NCBI RefSeq assembly: GCF_910594005.1
Contig: NC_057815.1
Location: forward strand, 84,367,552-84,431,551
Direction of reading: 5' to 3'
Length of the DNA: 64,000 bases
Source of the DNA: Cervus elaphus
Taxonomy: Eukaryota; Chordata; Mammalia; Artiodactyla; Cervidae
Shown here piece after piece: positions 33,227 through 44,312 of this stretch. The notes under the pieces were generated by a model. The model did not search any database. It saw only the letters and a program-made list of their open reading frames with translations, and had not been told where the DNA came from. Positions within the stretch are counted from its first letter, which is position 1, and each line of letters starts with the position of its first letter. A program made the translations under genes and the position numbers.

Positions 33227-36020
33227 TCCCAGGAAAAATATCCTTTATAGAACGAGGTCATTTTAATTTTCCAAAACCCCCTCTATGGGAAGGTTACAGA
33301 AATGATCATGTTAGTAAGCCTCAACTCGCAGTAACAGCTGAGTTTTTAAGTGGCAATTTAATTTGTTGCTATAATGGCCACGTGGTTTCCATGGTTTTAG
33401 AAAAACATACCTGTGCTATCATAAGATAGTTCCTAGTGTCCACTTATGGCAAAAATATATAAGGAGGGAAGTTACTATACATTTATTAATGCTTTATATT
33501 AATTTTATGCATTTTGATGACATCATACATTTGAAAAAAAAGTGAAATGCAAAGCATGGGAAACATATGACTTATTTAGGTGGTATATAATGCTTGTTTT
33601 GTACACAGAATAAAGAAACGCTTTACAATAAATCCACGCCTCCCCCCCCCCCAAGTTTCCTCATTTTCCATAGTGGGCAATCACCGTTCTCCACACACTA
33701 GAACTGAGGTTGACTTTCTGGAGAGGAAGATGTTTTTCATAGTCTTGAAATGCTAATTAGCTTAATCCACATTTAAAATCTGAGCAAACGTAAATGCAAT
33801 TGCCAAACCTGAATAAAAGGAATCGTTCACTTTTTTAAAAAAAATTCCTTTGTGATACACTCAATGGTCAGAATTGTTCAAAGGACAGAAACCATCACTT
33901 ACGGGCTGTGCTTTTAGCAGGTTACCCCAGAGAACCATGCTTCCCTCAGACATCTGTGAAACTAACCACTTAGAGTCTATTTGTATAAAGGAAGGAACTT
34001 AATGTAAGTTATTATGCATGGTGAATAGTTAACAGAATCTATAACTCATCATTTTTCAATCTTCTCTTTCCTCTGAGAGCATCTCCTTCTGAGAAACCAT
34101 GCCTAAGAATTCTGGGGTGGGACTGTCTGAAAAAGCCATTGCTGAACCTATTAGAGAATCATTAAAAATGCCACATGCTCCATGGCATAGCATTTTTTTC
34201 TTCAAAATGCCGTGTTCATTGGGACCACCATGGCTTCTTCCCCTAGAATTGATTTTTACCATCCTCGCCTTACTTTATCAGACTTTTGGTTACTGATGAA
34301 CATCTATCATCCAAACCTGCCAAATAAAATACACCAGGCAGTGGACTGCATTCTGGCACTCATTTCCCTCATGGAAAACCAAGGTTGTATAATATCCGAG
34401 CCTGGGAATATTTCAAAACATAAAAACAGTTGGAGTAAAGCTACTTTGTGTTCAGTATGCACAGGAAACTGCCTGTTTTCCTAAGGCTGATGCCAGGGTA
34501 GAATTAACCCATTAGAAACTAAATAGGTAATGCAAGTAAAAATACTGTACCATTGCCTGAAAGTTCAGTAAAACTCGGCTCCCCCTTCCACCCTCCCACC
34601 CCCAGCCCTGCCAGCAAAGTTCCAATGAACGGGCTATGGATGGAACACAATATAGATTTTTTTTTTTCCCCTTGTTGGTTGAATTAAATTCCCCCAAGTT
34701 ATTTACCTTCAACCTTCAAAAAGTCTTGTGCTCTTATCAGCTAAAATGATTCCAGCCGGGTGGTACTTAAAAGTAATTTTAAAATGCTGTCAACTAGTAA
34801 AAAGCTACACAATAGTGACCAGGATTCAAAGAAATGACTGCAGTCGAGATTTGAAAGAGAATGATCCCAGAGGAAAACTAACAGATCTGGGTCCATTTAT
34901 CCCAGGAAATAAATCATGACCTAGACAAATTGAGGCATATCGAGACTTGATTGCTTAATGGATAATCCATTGACCTTTTGATCTCTTGAATCTTTTATTC
35001 TGTATTCATCATTTTGTGCCCGCCAGCATGTCATATGCTGGGCAAAGCAGCTCTAGCCAGAGATGAGGTTGTAAAGGAGAATAATAGAGACACCGCAGTT
35101 TTCCCCTCTCCCATCCAGCCCCCAGTGGTATTTGTTCCTTCCTCCTGATACCCTGGAAAAGCAATGGGTCAGGTGGAAGGGAATGCTGGTATACAGATTC
35201 AATAGCTCTGTTTGATTTCAGGGTGCTGATAATCCGGTGAGTAGGAATGCCTCAATTCTCCAGACTCATTCCAAGCAATCAAGCCACATTATCAAACTGA
35301 CTTTAGCTAACACAATGTCTGCTTCAAGAAGCAGAGTAGTTTGATATTATCAAAGATACAAAATTGTAGGCTAATTTTAGGAAAAGAAAAGAAAACAAAA
35401 AAGGGGCAGTCTCTTGGCGTACCCAGAACCAGAAACAGAGGAGAAGCTTAAATGTCTAAAGCTCTGAACATGAAAATGCACCTTAAAAAATAGAAATCCC
35501 AAATGGTAGTTTAACAGAAACAAGGTGATTTTTGAAAGGCTGGCCCTGCATGTTTGTTTCTTTCTCCAAACCATCCTCACCTTCCACAGGAACACAGCAT
35601 GACTGCCAACACTCAGGCATGCTCAGCCACCCTGGGCAATAATGTAACTAAGGACTGTGTACAAAGTAATCAGTCAGTCAGTCAATCCAGGAATATGAGC
35701 AATCACAGCCTGCAGGCTCCCACACTAGGAGAGTAACGCACTATTGTTTTTACTCTATCAAACTCTATCCAAACCAGTAAACCAATGTCACTCCATTCTG
35801 CTACCTGTGTGGGTAGATTAAATGATAATTGTGTTGTTTAGTCAACCACTCCAACCTTCAAATGGCATGTTACATACACAGTGCCCCATCTGTTCTGTTG
35901 CATTGAGGTAGAAAGAAAAAATAAAAAGTAAATTTTAAAAGGAAAATGGATTCAATAAACCCAGAGATTAGGGAAAAATCAAAGGAAACCATTAATAACC
36001 AGCTTCTATCCATGTTAATT
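33227..36020. other. longest repeat-free block (2.8 kb)
   Basis: No interspersed repeat was recognised across 2.8 kb, the largest such gap here. It holds a C-run (33642-33652), short T- and A-runs, and AT-rich motifs such as GCTAATTAGCTTAAT (about 33753). No exon with good splice context was seen. The absence of repeats is compatible with constraint but does not prove it. Confidence 0.45.
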
Positions 36021-36178
36021 AGGTTTCCCTGGTGGTTCAGTGGTAAAGAATCCATTTGCCAATCCACTCTCCTGGGCTGGGAAGATCCCCTGGAGAAGGA
36101 AATGGCAAATCACTCCAGTATTCTTGCCTTGGAAATTCCATGGACAGAGGAGCCTGGCGGGCTACAGTCCTCTAAGAA
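36021..36178 (+). mobile_element. Bov-tA SINE, 3' truncated
   Basis: AGGTTTCCCTGGTGGTTCAG, CTGGGAAGATCCCCTGGAG, CACTCCAGTATTCTTGCC, GGAGCCTGGCGGGCTACAG. The usual TCGGACACGAC end is missing, and part of the B-box region is altered. Confidence 0.88.
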
Positions 36179-36230
36179 AGTAGAGTGACCTCTACTAGAC
36201 GTTCAACTAGTAAGCAGAACAGTATACACA

Positions 36231-36450
36231 GGAGTTCTTAAGTGGCTCTATGGTGAAGAAAACACCTGCCAACTCAGGAGACATAAGAGACTCAGGTTTG
36301 ATCCCTGGGATGATCCCCTAAAGGAGGAAATGGTAACCTCTTCCAGTATTCTCCCCTGTAGAATCCCATAGACAGAGGAGCCTGGCAGGCTACAGTCCAT
36401 AGGGTTGCAAAGAGTCGGACACAGTGGAGGTGACTTAGCATCCACGCAGA
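36231..36450 (+). mobile_element. Bov-tA SINE, diverged
   Basis: GAGTTCTTAAGTGGCTCTATGG head, CAGGTTTGATCCCTGGGAT, TCTTCCAGTATTCTCCCC, GGTTGCAAAGAGTCGGACAC. More decayed than its upstream neighbour. Confidence 0.88.
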
Positions 36451-36615
36451 TAGAAATAAAGCAAGCAGAAATGGTCCAGGTGCCCAGAGAAACAGAACCA
36501 GGCATGCATGGCGTTCTTGACATAAGAGAAACCATTTTTTGGTCTAAGCCATTTTGTGATCTAAGCTTGACTGCAAGGCTTCTCCTTGAAAAGGTATCAG
36601 TAATAAAGATCTTCA

Positions 36616-37397
36616 GTGGAAGTGACAAATAGATTCAAGGGATTAGATCTGATAGACAGAGTGCCTGAAGAACTATGGACGGAGGTTTCTGACATTGTAC
36701 AGGAGGCAGTGATCAAGATCATCCCTAAGAAAAAGAAATGCAAAAAGGCAAAATGGTTGTCTGAGGAGACCTTACAAACAGCTATGAAAAAAGAGAAGTG
36801 AAAGGCAAAGGAGAAAAGGAAAGATATACCCATCAGAAGGCAGAGTTCCAAAGAATAGCAAGAAGAGATAAGAAAGCCTTCCTCAGTGATCAGTGCAAAG
36901 AAATAGAGGAAGACAAGAGAATGGGAAAGTCTAGAGATCTCTTCAAGCAAATTAGAGATACCAAGGGGACATTTCATGCAAAGATGGGCACAATAACGGA
37001 CAGAAATGTTATGGACCTAACAGAAGCAGAAGATATTAAGAAGAGGTGGCAAGAATTCAGAGAAGAACTATGTGAAAAAAATCTTCACGACCTAGATAAT
37101 CATGAAGGTCTGATCACTCACCTAGGGCCAGATGTTCTGGAATGCAAAGTCAAATGGGCCTTAGGAAGCCTCACTATGAACAAAGCTAGTGGAGGTGATG
37201 GAATTCCAGTCGAGCTATTTCAAATCCTAAAAGACAATGCTGTGAAAGTGCTGTATTCAATATGCCAGCAGTTTTCATTCCAATCCCAAAGAAAGGCAAT
37301 GCCAAAGAATGCTCAAACTACCAAACAACTGCACTCATCTCACAAGCTAGCAAAGTTAATGCTCAAAATTCTCAAGCCAGGCTTCAACAGTGTGTGA
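36616..37397 (+). pseudogene. BovB ORF N-terminal and early RT part
   Basis: Two overlapping frames (36616-36801 and 36798-37397) read the RTE-type protein: DRVPEELWTEVSDIVQEA, then KRWQEFREELCEKNLHDL and NKASGGDGIPVELFQILKD, the start of the reverse transcriptase. A shift near 36800 changes frame, and a 43-base deletion at about 37268 makes the tail of the second frame nonsense. Confidence 0.9.
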
Positions 37398-38110
37398 ACC
37401 ATGAATTTCCAGATGTTCAAGCTGGATTTAGAAAAGGCCGAGGAACCAGAGATCAAATTGCCAACATCCATTGGATCATCAAAAAAGCAAGAGAGTGCCA
37501 GAAAAACATCTACTTCTTTTTTATTAACTATGTCAAAGTCATTGACTGTGTGGATCACAACAAACTGGGGAAAATTCTTAAAGATACGGGAATACCAGAC
37601 CACCGGATCTGCCTCTTAAGAAATCTGTATGCAGGTCAAGAAGCAACAGTTAGAACGGGACATGGAACAGACTGGTTCCAAATCAGGAAAGGAATACATC
37701 AAGGTTGTATATGGTCACCCTGCTTATTTAATTTAGATGCAGAGTACATAATGAGAAACACTGGGCTGGATGAAGCACAAGCTCGAATCAAGATTGCCAG
37801 GAAAAATATTAGAAAACTCAGATATGCAGATGACACCACCCTTAGGGCAGAAAGTGAAGAAGAACTAAAGAGTCTCTTGATGAAAGTGAAAGAGGAGAGT
37901 GAAAAAGTCGGCTTAAAGCTCAACATTCAAAAAACTAAAATCATGACCTCCAGTCCCATCACATCAAGGCAAATAGATGGGGAAACAGGGGAAACAGTGA
38001 CAGATTTTATTTTCTTGGGCTCCAAAATCACTGCAGATGGTGACTGCAGCCATGAAATTAAAAGATGCTTGCTCCTTGGAAGAAAAATTATGACAAACTT
38101 AGCATATTAA
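37262..38110 (+). pseudogene. BovB reverse transcriptase, middle part
   Basis: An open frame of 282 codons. FIPIPKKGNAKECSNYQ is followed by the FRKGRGTRDQIANIHWI region, GIHQGCIWSPCLFN and the catalytic YADD at 37823-37834, then LNIQKTKIMTS and FLGSKITADGDCSHEIKR. It ends at a frame shift near 38105; the C-terminal part continues in another frame at 38065-38382. An intact copy would nick DNA and copy its own and SINE RNAs; this one is broken. Confidence 0.92.
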
Positions 38111-38382
38111 AAAGCAGAGACATTACTTTGCCAACAAATGTCCATCTAGTCAAAGCTATGATCTTTCTAGTACTCATGTTTGGATGTAAGAGTTGGATTA
38201 TAAAGAAAGCTGAGCATCAAAGAATTGATGCTTTTGAACTGTGGTGTTGGAGAAGACTCTTGAGAATCCCTAGGACAGCAAGGAGATCCAACCAATCAAT
38301 CCTAAAGGAAATTAGTCCTGGATATTCATTGGAAGGACTGATGCTGAAGCTGAAACTCCAATACTTTGGCCACCTGATGTGA
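38065..38382 (+). pseudogene. BovB ORF C-terminal part
   Basis: Frame of 105 codons with LVKAMIFLVLMFGCKSWIIK and AFELWCWRRLLRIPRTARRS, then SILKEISPGYSLEGLMLKLK. This is the conserved BovB C-terminal region, out of frame with the YADD part. The ATG shown lies in shifted sequence. Confidence 0.88.
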
Positions 38383-38757
38383 ATAACTGACTCATTGAAA
38401 AGATCCTGCTGCTGGGACAGGTTGAAGGTGGGAGAAGAAGGGGACAACAGAGGGTGAGATTATTGGATGGCATCATCGACTCAAGGGACATGAGTTTGAG
38501 TAAACTCCGGGAGTTGGTTACAGATAGGGAGGCCTGGCGTTCTGCAGTCCATGGGTCGCATAGAGTCGGACACCACTGAGTGACTGAACTGAACTGAACT
38601 CTATTGAATAAAGATCTTAGAGAATCAAAGGACAAACTTACAAAGGGAAGTAACAAAGGCAAAGATAACAAATCAACTGAACAGACTTCCTCTTCTAATT
38701 CAATGGTGAAAACTAGCCTAAAGTACTTAAGCTATTTTGCACAATTTAAATCCCTCT

Positions 38758-40350
38758 TCTGGCAAATATACACAGAAGAATTATACAAAAAGATCTTAAT
38801 GACCCAGATAACCATGATCCTGTGATCACTCACCTAGAGTCAGACATCCTGGAGTATGAAATCAAATGGGCTTAAGGAAGCATCACTAGGAACAAAGCTG
38901 GTGGAGGCCAGTGAAATTCCAGCTGATGAAATTCCAGCTAAGCCATTTCAAATTCTAAAAGATGATGTTCTTAAAGTGTTTCACTCAATATGCCAGCAAA
39001 TTTGGAAAACTTAGCAGTGGCCACAGGACTGAAAAAGGTCAGTTTTCATTCTGCTACCAAAGGAGGTCAATGCCAAACAATGTTCAAACTACCACATACT
39101 TGTGCTAATCTCACATGCCAGCACGATCATGCTAAAAAATCCTCCGAGTTAGGCTTCAATAGTACATGAACCAAGAACTTCCAAATGTACAAGCTGGATT
39201 GAGAAAAGGCAGAGGAACCAGGCATCAAATTGCCAACATCCACTGGATCATAGAAAAAGCAAAAGGATTCCAGAAAAACATCTACTTCTGTGGAATTGAC
39301 AATGCTAAAGCCTTGGACTATGTGGATCAGAACAAATAGTGAAAAATTCTTAAAGAGATGGAAATACCAGAAGACCTCACTGGCCTCCTGAGAAACCTGT
39401 AGGTAGGTCGGGAAGCAACAGCTAAAACTGAACATGGAACAACAGACATTCAACACTGAGAAAGGAGCACATCGTCACCCTGTTTATTTAACTTACATGC
39501 AGAGCACATCAGGTGAAATGCCAGGCTGGAGGAAGCACAAGCTGGAATCAAGATTGCCATGAGAAATATCAAAAACGTCAGACATGCAGTAGACACCACC
39601 CTTACGGCAGAAAGCCAAGAACTAAAGAACCCCTTGATGAAGGTGAAACAGGAAAGTGAACATGCTGGCTTAAATTTCAACATTCAGAAAACTAAGATCA
39701 TGGCATCCGGTCCCATCGCTTCATGGCATATAGATGGGCAAAAAATGGAAATAGTAACAGAATTTATTTTCTTGGGCTACAAAATCACTGCAGATGGTGA
39801 CTGCAGCCATGAAATATAAAGATGCTTGCTCTTTGGAAGAAAAGCTATGACAAAACTAGACAGCGTATTAAAAAGAAGAGACATTACTTTGCTAAGAAAG
39901 GTCCATATAGTCAAAGCTATGGTTTTTCCAGTAGTCATTTATGAACGTGAGAGTTGGACCATAAAGAATGCTGGGCACCAAAGAATTGATGTTTTGAATT
40001 GTGGTGTTGGAGAAGACTCTCGAGAGTCCCTTGGACTGCAAGGGGATCCAACCAGTCCATCCTAAAGGAAATCAGTCCTTAATATTCATTGGAAGGACTA
40101 TGCTGAAGCTGAGTCTCTGATACTTTGGCCACCTGATGACAAGAGCTGACTCATTGGAAAAGACCCTGATGCTGGGAAAGATAGAAGGCAGAAGGAAAAG
40201 GGGATGCCAGAGGATGTGATGGCTTGATGGCATCACTGACCAAATGGACATAAGTTTGAGCAAGCTCCAGGAGACAGTGAAGGACATGGAAGCCTGACAT
40301 GCTGCCATCCATGGGGATGCAAAAAGTCAGACACGACTTAATGACTGAAA
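38758..40350 (+). mobile_element. second BovB LINE, older, same orientation
   Basis: Begins at about CTGGCAAATATACACAGAAG and runs to GTCAGACACGACTTAATGAC. Landmarks are those of the first copy, but with many more substitutions and stop codons: the first AD of YADD is lost (GTAGACACC near 39589). It keeps the bases deleted at 37268 in the first copy. No clear target duplication was found. Confidence 0.93.
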
Positions 40351-40565
40351 AACACCAACATTAGAAGCTAAACCATTAGATCAACTGGAATCTAAGAGAT
40401 AATGATGTTGAAGTTTTCTGACCTTGATGACTTCAATCAACTAAAACTTGGACTCTGCCAACTGTCCAATAGGCAACCACCCTTAGCTTAAAACTTCCCA
40501 TTTTGCTGTTTATGGAGAGACCACTGTAGGAAAGATCCCCAGTGTTCTCCTTACTTGCTGCAAGT

Positions 40566-40571
40566 AATAAA
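40566..40571 (+). terminator. AATAAA in LTR-like R region
   Basis: Hexamer in CAAGTAATAAATCC, followed by a pyrimidine-rich stretch, as at an LTR R/U5 border. Function not shown. Confidence 0.4.
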
Positions 40572-40751
40572 TCCTTCCTTCACCCAATCTTCAGCTTGGT
40601 TGTGTCTTTTGGCTGAACACCCCCCAAGATGTTAACCCAGTTTGAGGGTAAGAATAGCTCCAAGATTTGCAGAACAAATCACTCTTCAGTATACCAAATA
40701 TTTCAGATTATCATGGGTTATTGGCATTTTAATTAAGCTTCCCATTCAGAA

Positions 40752-40868
40752 GGTGAATACTGGAGTGTGCTGCCATGCCCTCCTCCAGGGAATCTTCCTG
40801 ATCCAGAACCTGCATCTCTTATGTCTCCTGCACTGACAGGCAGGTTCTTTACCATTAAGAAAGCGGAA
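40752..40868 (-). mobile_element. Bov-tA SINE fragment
   Basis: The plus strand reads GAATACTGGAGTGTGCTGCC, TCCAGGGAATCTTCCTGATC and CAGGTTCTTTACCATTAAG. Only the tRNA-derived half and part of the body remain. Confidence 0.82.
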
Positions 40869-40879
40869 GCCTGCTGGAT

Positions 40880-41622
40880 CATGTGGTTATCTCTCTTTTT
40901 TATTTTTTAAGGAATCTCCATACTGTTCTCCATAGTGGCTGAACCAGTTTTTACATTTCCACCAACAGTGTAGTAGCATTCCCTTTTCTCCACATCCTCT
41001 CCAGCATTTATTGTTTGTGGACTTTTGAACAGGGACTTTCTGACTAGTGTGGGGTGATGTCTCATTGTAGTTTTGATTTGTATTTCTTTAAAGACGCAAA
41101 TTTCAAAGATGTTGAGCTTTTCATGTGTTTACTGTCCATCTGTGTATCTTCTTTGGAGAAATGTCTATTTAGAACTTCTGCCCTTTAATTGGGTTGTTCA
41201 TTTTTTTGATATTGAGCTGCATGAGTTGTTTGCATATTTTGGAGATTACTCCCTTGTCCATTGCTTCCTTTGCAAATATTTTCTCCCATTTTGAGGGTTG
41301 TCATTTTGTTTTGTTTATGGTTTCCTTTGCAGTGCAAAAGCTTTTAAGTTTAATTAGGTCCCGTTTGTTTATTTTTGTTTTTATTTTTATTACTCTAGGA
41401 GGTGGATTGAAAAAGATCTTGCTGTGATTTGCATCAAAGACTGTTTTGCCTATGTTTTCCTCTAAGGCTTTTGCGGTATCCAGCTTACAATTAGGTCTTT
41501 AATCTATTTTTATTTTATTTTCATGTATGGGGTTAGGGAGTGTTCTAATTTCATTTGTTTACTTGTAGTTGTCCAGTTTTCCCAGCACCACTTATTGAAG
41601 AGGCTGTCTTTTCTCCCTTGGA
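40880..41622 (-). mobile_element. L1 ORF2 fragment, medium age
   Basis: Reverse L1 ORF2: TACTGTTCTCCATAGTGGCT, TTTCCACCAACAGTGTAG, CTCTCCAGCATTTATTGTTTG, TCATGTGTTTACTGTCCATC, TTTGCAGTGCAAAAGC, GTCCAGTTTTCCCAGCACC. No 3' UTR is attached and the frames are broken, so it is older than the L1s at 7.7 and 22.9 kb. Confidence 0.88.
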
Positions 41623-42229
41623 AGGTAGGGAGAGTTTATAAAAAGTTATAGAAAAAGAATCTTAAAATTCTGCAAAGCTCTAATTTCTCAAGGAGAGATA
41701 ATGCAGAGACCTTTTGTTGGTCACAAATTCATATTGCCTTTCCCATTTAAAGAGCATTTCCAAACCTCCCTTCTAGCACATTGTATTATTTTTCCTCTAT
41801 AAAAAATACCAACACATGTAACTTAACGTTGGTTGTTTCCTAGTGGATGTAGTTGTGTTGTTATACTACCTAGCAATTACATCATTCTTGTAATGTTTAC
41901 ATTCCCTACAGATTTTGGAAATAGGTACATGATCAGATTAAGTTACTCCTCTCTCTAGGTGCCTTTGGGAAATAATTCTATCTGGAACCTTGACCTTAAG
42001 GAGGAACACCTGAATTCATCTTATTTCTTTTTGGCTTTGATTTCCTGTCTTAAGCCTGACAATCTGATGTACAAGAGGAAAGTATTGCTTAATCATGTTA
42101 TGCCCAAGTACAGTTCAGAGTCTCTAACACAAGCTCTTCTTTTGTGAAACATACAGAACACAGCCTTTTTCTGATATATGAGGTACGTGTGGCCTACTGT
42201 GAGTTTTGCAGAAGCTTCTCAGGGCACTA
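41623..42229. other. unique sequence
   Basis: No repeat or exon recognised. Confidence 0.45.
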
Positions 42230-42410
42230 GTCCAACAACCTGGGCTCCAGAATGGTCTCTAAAGCTCACTGATTGTGTGGCCTTGAATTATTCACTTATA
42301 TATCAACTTTACTTTTCTTCTTATAATGAGTAATAGCATTGCTATCTTATGGTATTTTTGAAAAATTCAAATGAGATAAAGAATATATCAATATATGCTT
42401 TTTAAATGAT
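42230..42410 (+). mobile_element. MIR SINE remnant
   Basis: CTGGGCTCCAGAATGG, TGTGTGGCCTTGAATTATTC and ATTCAAATGAGATAAAG follow the MIR order. Confidence 0.55.
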
Positions 42411-42499
42411 TAAGTATTATTCCAGGTTAAGTCTACAGGTCTTTGTGAACCTCATTTTCTGCCATCTATTAATATGCAGTCTAGCAATCCAATGGTACA

Positions 42500-42687
42500 G
42501 TGAAAAGACTGGACTTCAGCTTCTCATACTAATACCCATGGGTTTAAATATCAAGCTTACTACTCCACAGTTATCTAATTTTGGGTAAATTTCTCAAAAT
42601 CACTGAAAAGCAGTTTTATCATTTATTAAGTGGGGCAAATAAGGTCTTTCGTTTAGTACTCATTCATCTACCATTAACAATTCCCCT
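42500..42687 (+). mobile_element. MIR SINE remnant
   Basis: CTGGACTTCAGC, TTGGGTAAATTTCTCAAAATC, CATTTATTAAGTGGGGCAAATAAGG follow the MIR order. A truncated SINE starts at its right end. Confidence 0.5.
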
Positions 42688-42836
42688 ATGGGACCTGGAT
42701 CAGGAAGATCCGCTGGAGAAGGAAATAGCAACCCACCCCAGTGTTCTTGCCTGGGAAATCCCATGGACAGAGGAGCCTGGAGGGCTAGAGTCCACGGGGT
42801 CGCAGAGTTGGTCACAACTGAGTGACGAAGCATGGA
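42688..42836 (+). mobile_element. Bov-A part of a SINE, 5'-truncated
   Basis: GGATCAGGAAGATCCGCTGGAG, CACCCCAGTGTTCTTGCCTG, GGGGTCGCAGAGTTGGTCAC. The tRNA-derived head is missing. Confidence 0.88.
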
Positions 42837-42844
42837 CATGATCT

Positions 42845-43052
42845 GGGACTTCCCTGGCGATCTGACGGTTAAGTATCCTCCTTGCAAGGTAGGGGACGTG
42901 GGTTCAATTCCCAGTTGGGGAACTAGATCCCACCTGCCGCAGGGCAGCTAAGCCAGGGTCCTGCAACACAACTACCGAGCCCACAGACAGCAAAGAAGAT
43001 CTCATGTGTCACAACCGAGACCCAATGCAGCCAAATAATATTTTTTAATTCC
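42845..43052 (+). mobile_element. CHR-type SINE
   Basis: GGGACTTCCCTGGCGATCTG, GGGTTCAATTCCCAGTTGG, GGGGAACTAGATCCCACC, GACCCAATGCAGCCAAATAA. Full length, diverged. Confidence 0.88.
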
Positions 43053-44016
43053 CTCTATTTTTCTTCGATTGTACTCCTCCACCACAATATGCAATGCAAA
43101 CACACCTTGCCTTTTCTAGAGATTGCAATTTAGAAACTTAGGCGCACTCAGAAAAGTTCTTGGAGACTTGCAGGGAAAGGTAATGACTTGGAAAATAAGG
43201 TATGTGAAGGAAGTTTCAAGGAACTAGATCATTTGAAACTGAGCAGTAAACTAAGGGGTGGGTGTGGGGGTGAAAGTGTCTCTTTGGAAATAAAGATAAG
43301 GAGACGGAATGATGATCATCTCCTTCCACCCATGAAGACGAGAGAAAAGGAGTAAGAGGGAGAGACTGCAACTGTATGATTTTCTGGTTACGGATGGTGA
43401 GCAGAACATAGGCATTAATTCTCTGCTTCTCCCCAAATCCACTCTAAGCACTATAAGGACAGTATGATACATACATTTCGTCTTTGAAAGGCAACCATCC
43501 GTTAAGAAAAAGAGAATGAGAGGTAACAAAAACAAAACTCGGGAAGTTAGAAAGCCTGTAGACAAGTGGTAATTGATGAGCTGACTGAAGAGGCTGACCC
43601 CTAAGCTGGCAGTAGGAAGCATTAATAAATAACCTAGACACCCTAGAACTCCCTGTGGCCCATTAAACCTCTGAGGTTTAATGCAGGGAGGAAAGCCCAG
43701 AAAAAAGGCTGAAAGTCTGCTAGAGTCTCCCATGGCCATCATAGCCTAGCAACTTCCCTTTCTCTTCATGCAGAAGCCTGAAGGGTTATTATTTTACACT
43801 ATAAATGGAAAGTTTCTGTGCTGGGAGACACCAGACACAGTGGATCATGGCGTACCAAACTGTAAACTGAGGGATTCCATGACTGAGTGCTCATGGCTTG
43901 GAAAACAGCAAGTGTGAACCAAGTTTACAACCGAATGAACTAAACTATTGATATTGTCCAACTTTCTTCCCCAACTTGGCTACCAGGCAGGGTGATCTTA
44001 TAATTTACCATCCAGA
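43053..44016. other. unique sequence with short palindrome
   Basis: No repeat family seen. A 23-base near-perfect palindrome lies at 43661-43683. The minus frame of 163 codons at 43251-43742 matches nothing I know and is treated as chance. Confidence 0.45.
43661..43683. repeat. short palindrome, 11-bp arms
   Basis: CATTAAACCTC and GAGGTTTAATG are separated by one T. It may form a hairpin or a dimer binding site; no function is visible. Confidence 0.6.
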
Positions 44017-44026
44017 CCAGGGCTCT

Positions 44027-44265
44027 CATCCTCTGCCACCTCCTTCTCCTTTTGCCTTCAATATTTCCCAGCGTTAAGGTCTTTTCCAATGAACTGGCTC
44101 TTTGCATCAGGTGGCAGAGGATGAGATGGTTAGAGAGCATCACTGACTCAGTGGACATGAATTTGAGCAAATTCTGGGAGACAGTGGAGGACAGAGGAGG
44201 CTGGCGTGCTGCAGTCCATGGGGTCATAAAGAGTTGGACACAACTTAGTGACTGAACAACAGCAG
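44027..44265 (+). mobile_element. 5'-inverted BovB 3' end
   Basis: 44027-44111 is BovB on the minus strand (ATCCTCTGCCACCTCC, GGTCTTTTCCAATGAACTGG). 44112-44262 is the following BovB sequence on the plus strand (GGCAGAGGATGAGATGG, GGCGTGCTGCAGTCCATGGG, GTTGGACACAACTTAG, AACAACAGCAG tail). About 13 bases (GGCAGAGGATGAG) occur in both parts. Flanks CCAGGGCTCT (44017-44026) and CCAGGCCTCT (44266-44275) are a likely target duplication. Confidence 0.88.
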
Positions 44266-44312
44266 CCAGGCCTCTGTTCATATTTACCCACTTTGGAACA
44301 TTGTTTAAGTTA

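Larger units (their letters stand above)
36614..38606 (+). mobile_element. BovB LINE, 2.0 kb, with 12-bp TSD
   Basis: The target duplication AATAAAGATCTT is perfect at 36602-36613 and 38607-38618. The element is 5'-truncated (full-length BovB is about 3.2 kb) and keeps most of the reverse transcriptase and the 3' tail ending in GAACTGAACTGAACT. It is the best-preserved BovB in the window. Known of the family: an RTE-clade LINE, patchy across vertebrates, with evidence of horizontal transfer. Confidence 0.96.
36470..40660 (+). mobile_element. ERV LTR-like sequence split by two BovB copies
   Basis: Non-BovB pieces look like one LTR: 36470-36613 (GAAACCATTTTTTGGTCTAAGCC, CATTTTGTGATCTAAGCTTG), 38607-38757, and 40351-40660 (AACTTCCCATTTTGC, then AATAAATCC and CAGCTTGGTTGTGTC, an R-U5-like end). 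Removing the BovB copies would give roughly 600 bases. The family name is not assigned, and the edges are uncertain. Confidence 0.45.

Noticed and set aside
36614..38606. BovB as an active, complete LINE
   Set aside because: 5'-truncated, with frame shifts and a 43-base deletion in the reverse transcriptase.
43251..43742. Minus-strand open frame of 163 codons
   Set aside because: Hydrophobic, low-complexity text without a known motif; it reflects purine-rich DNA on the other strand.
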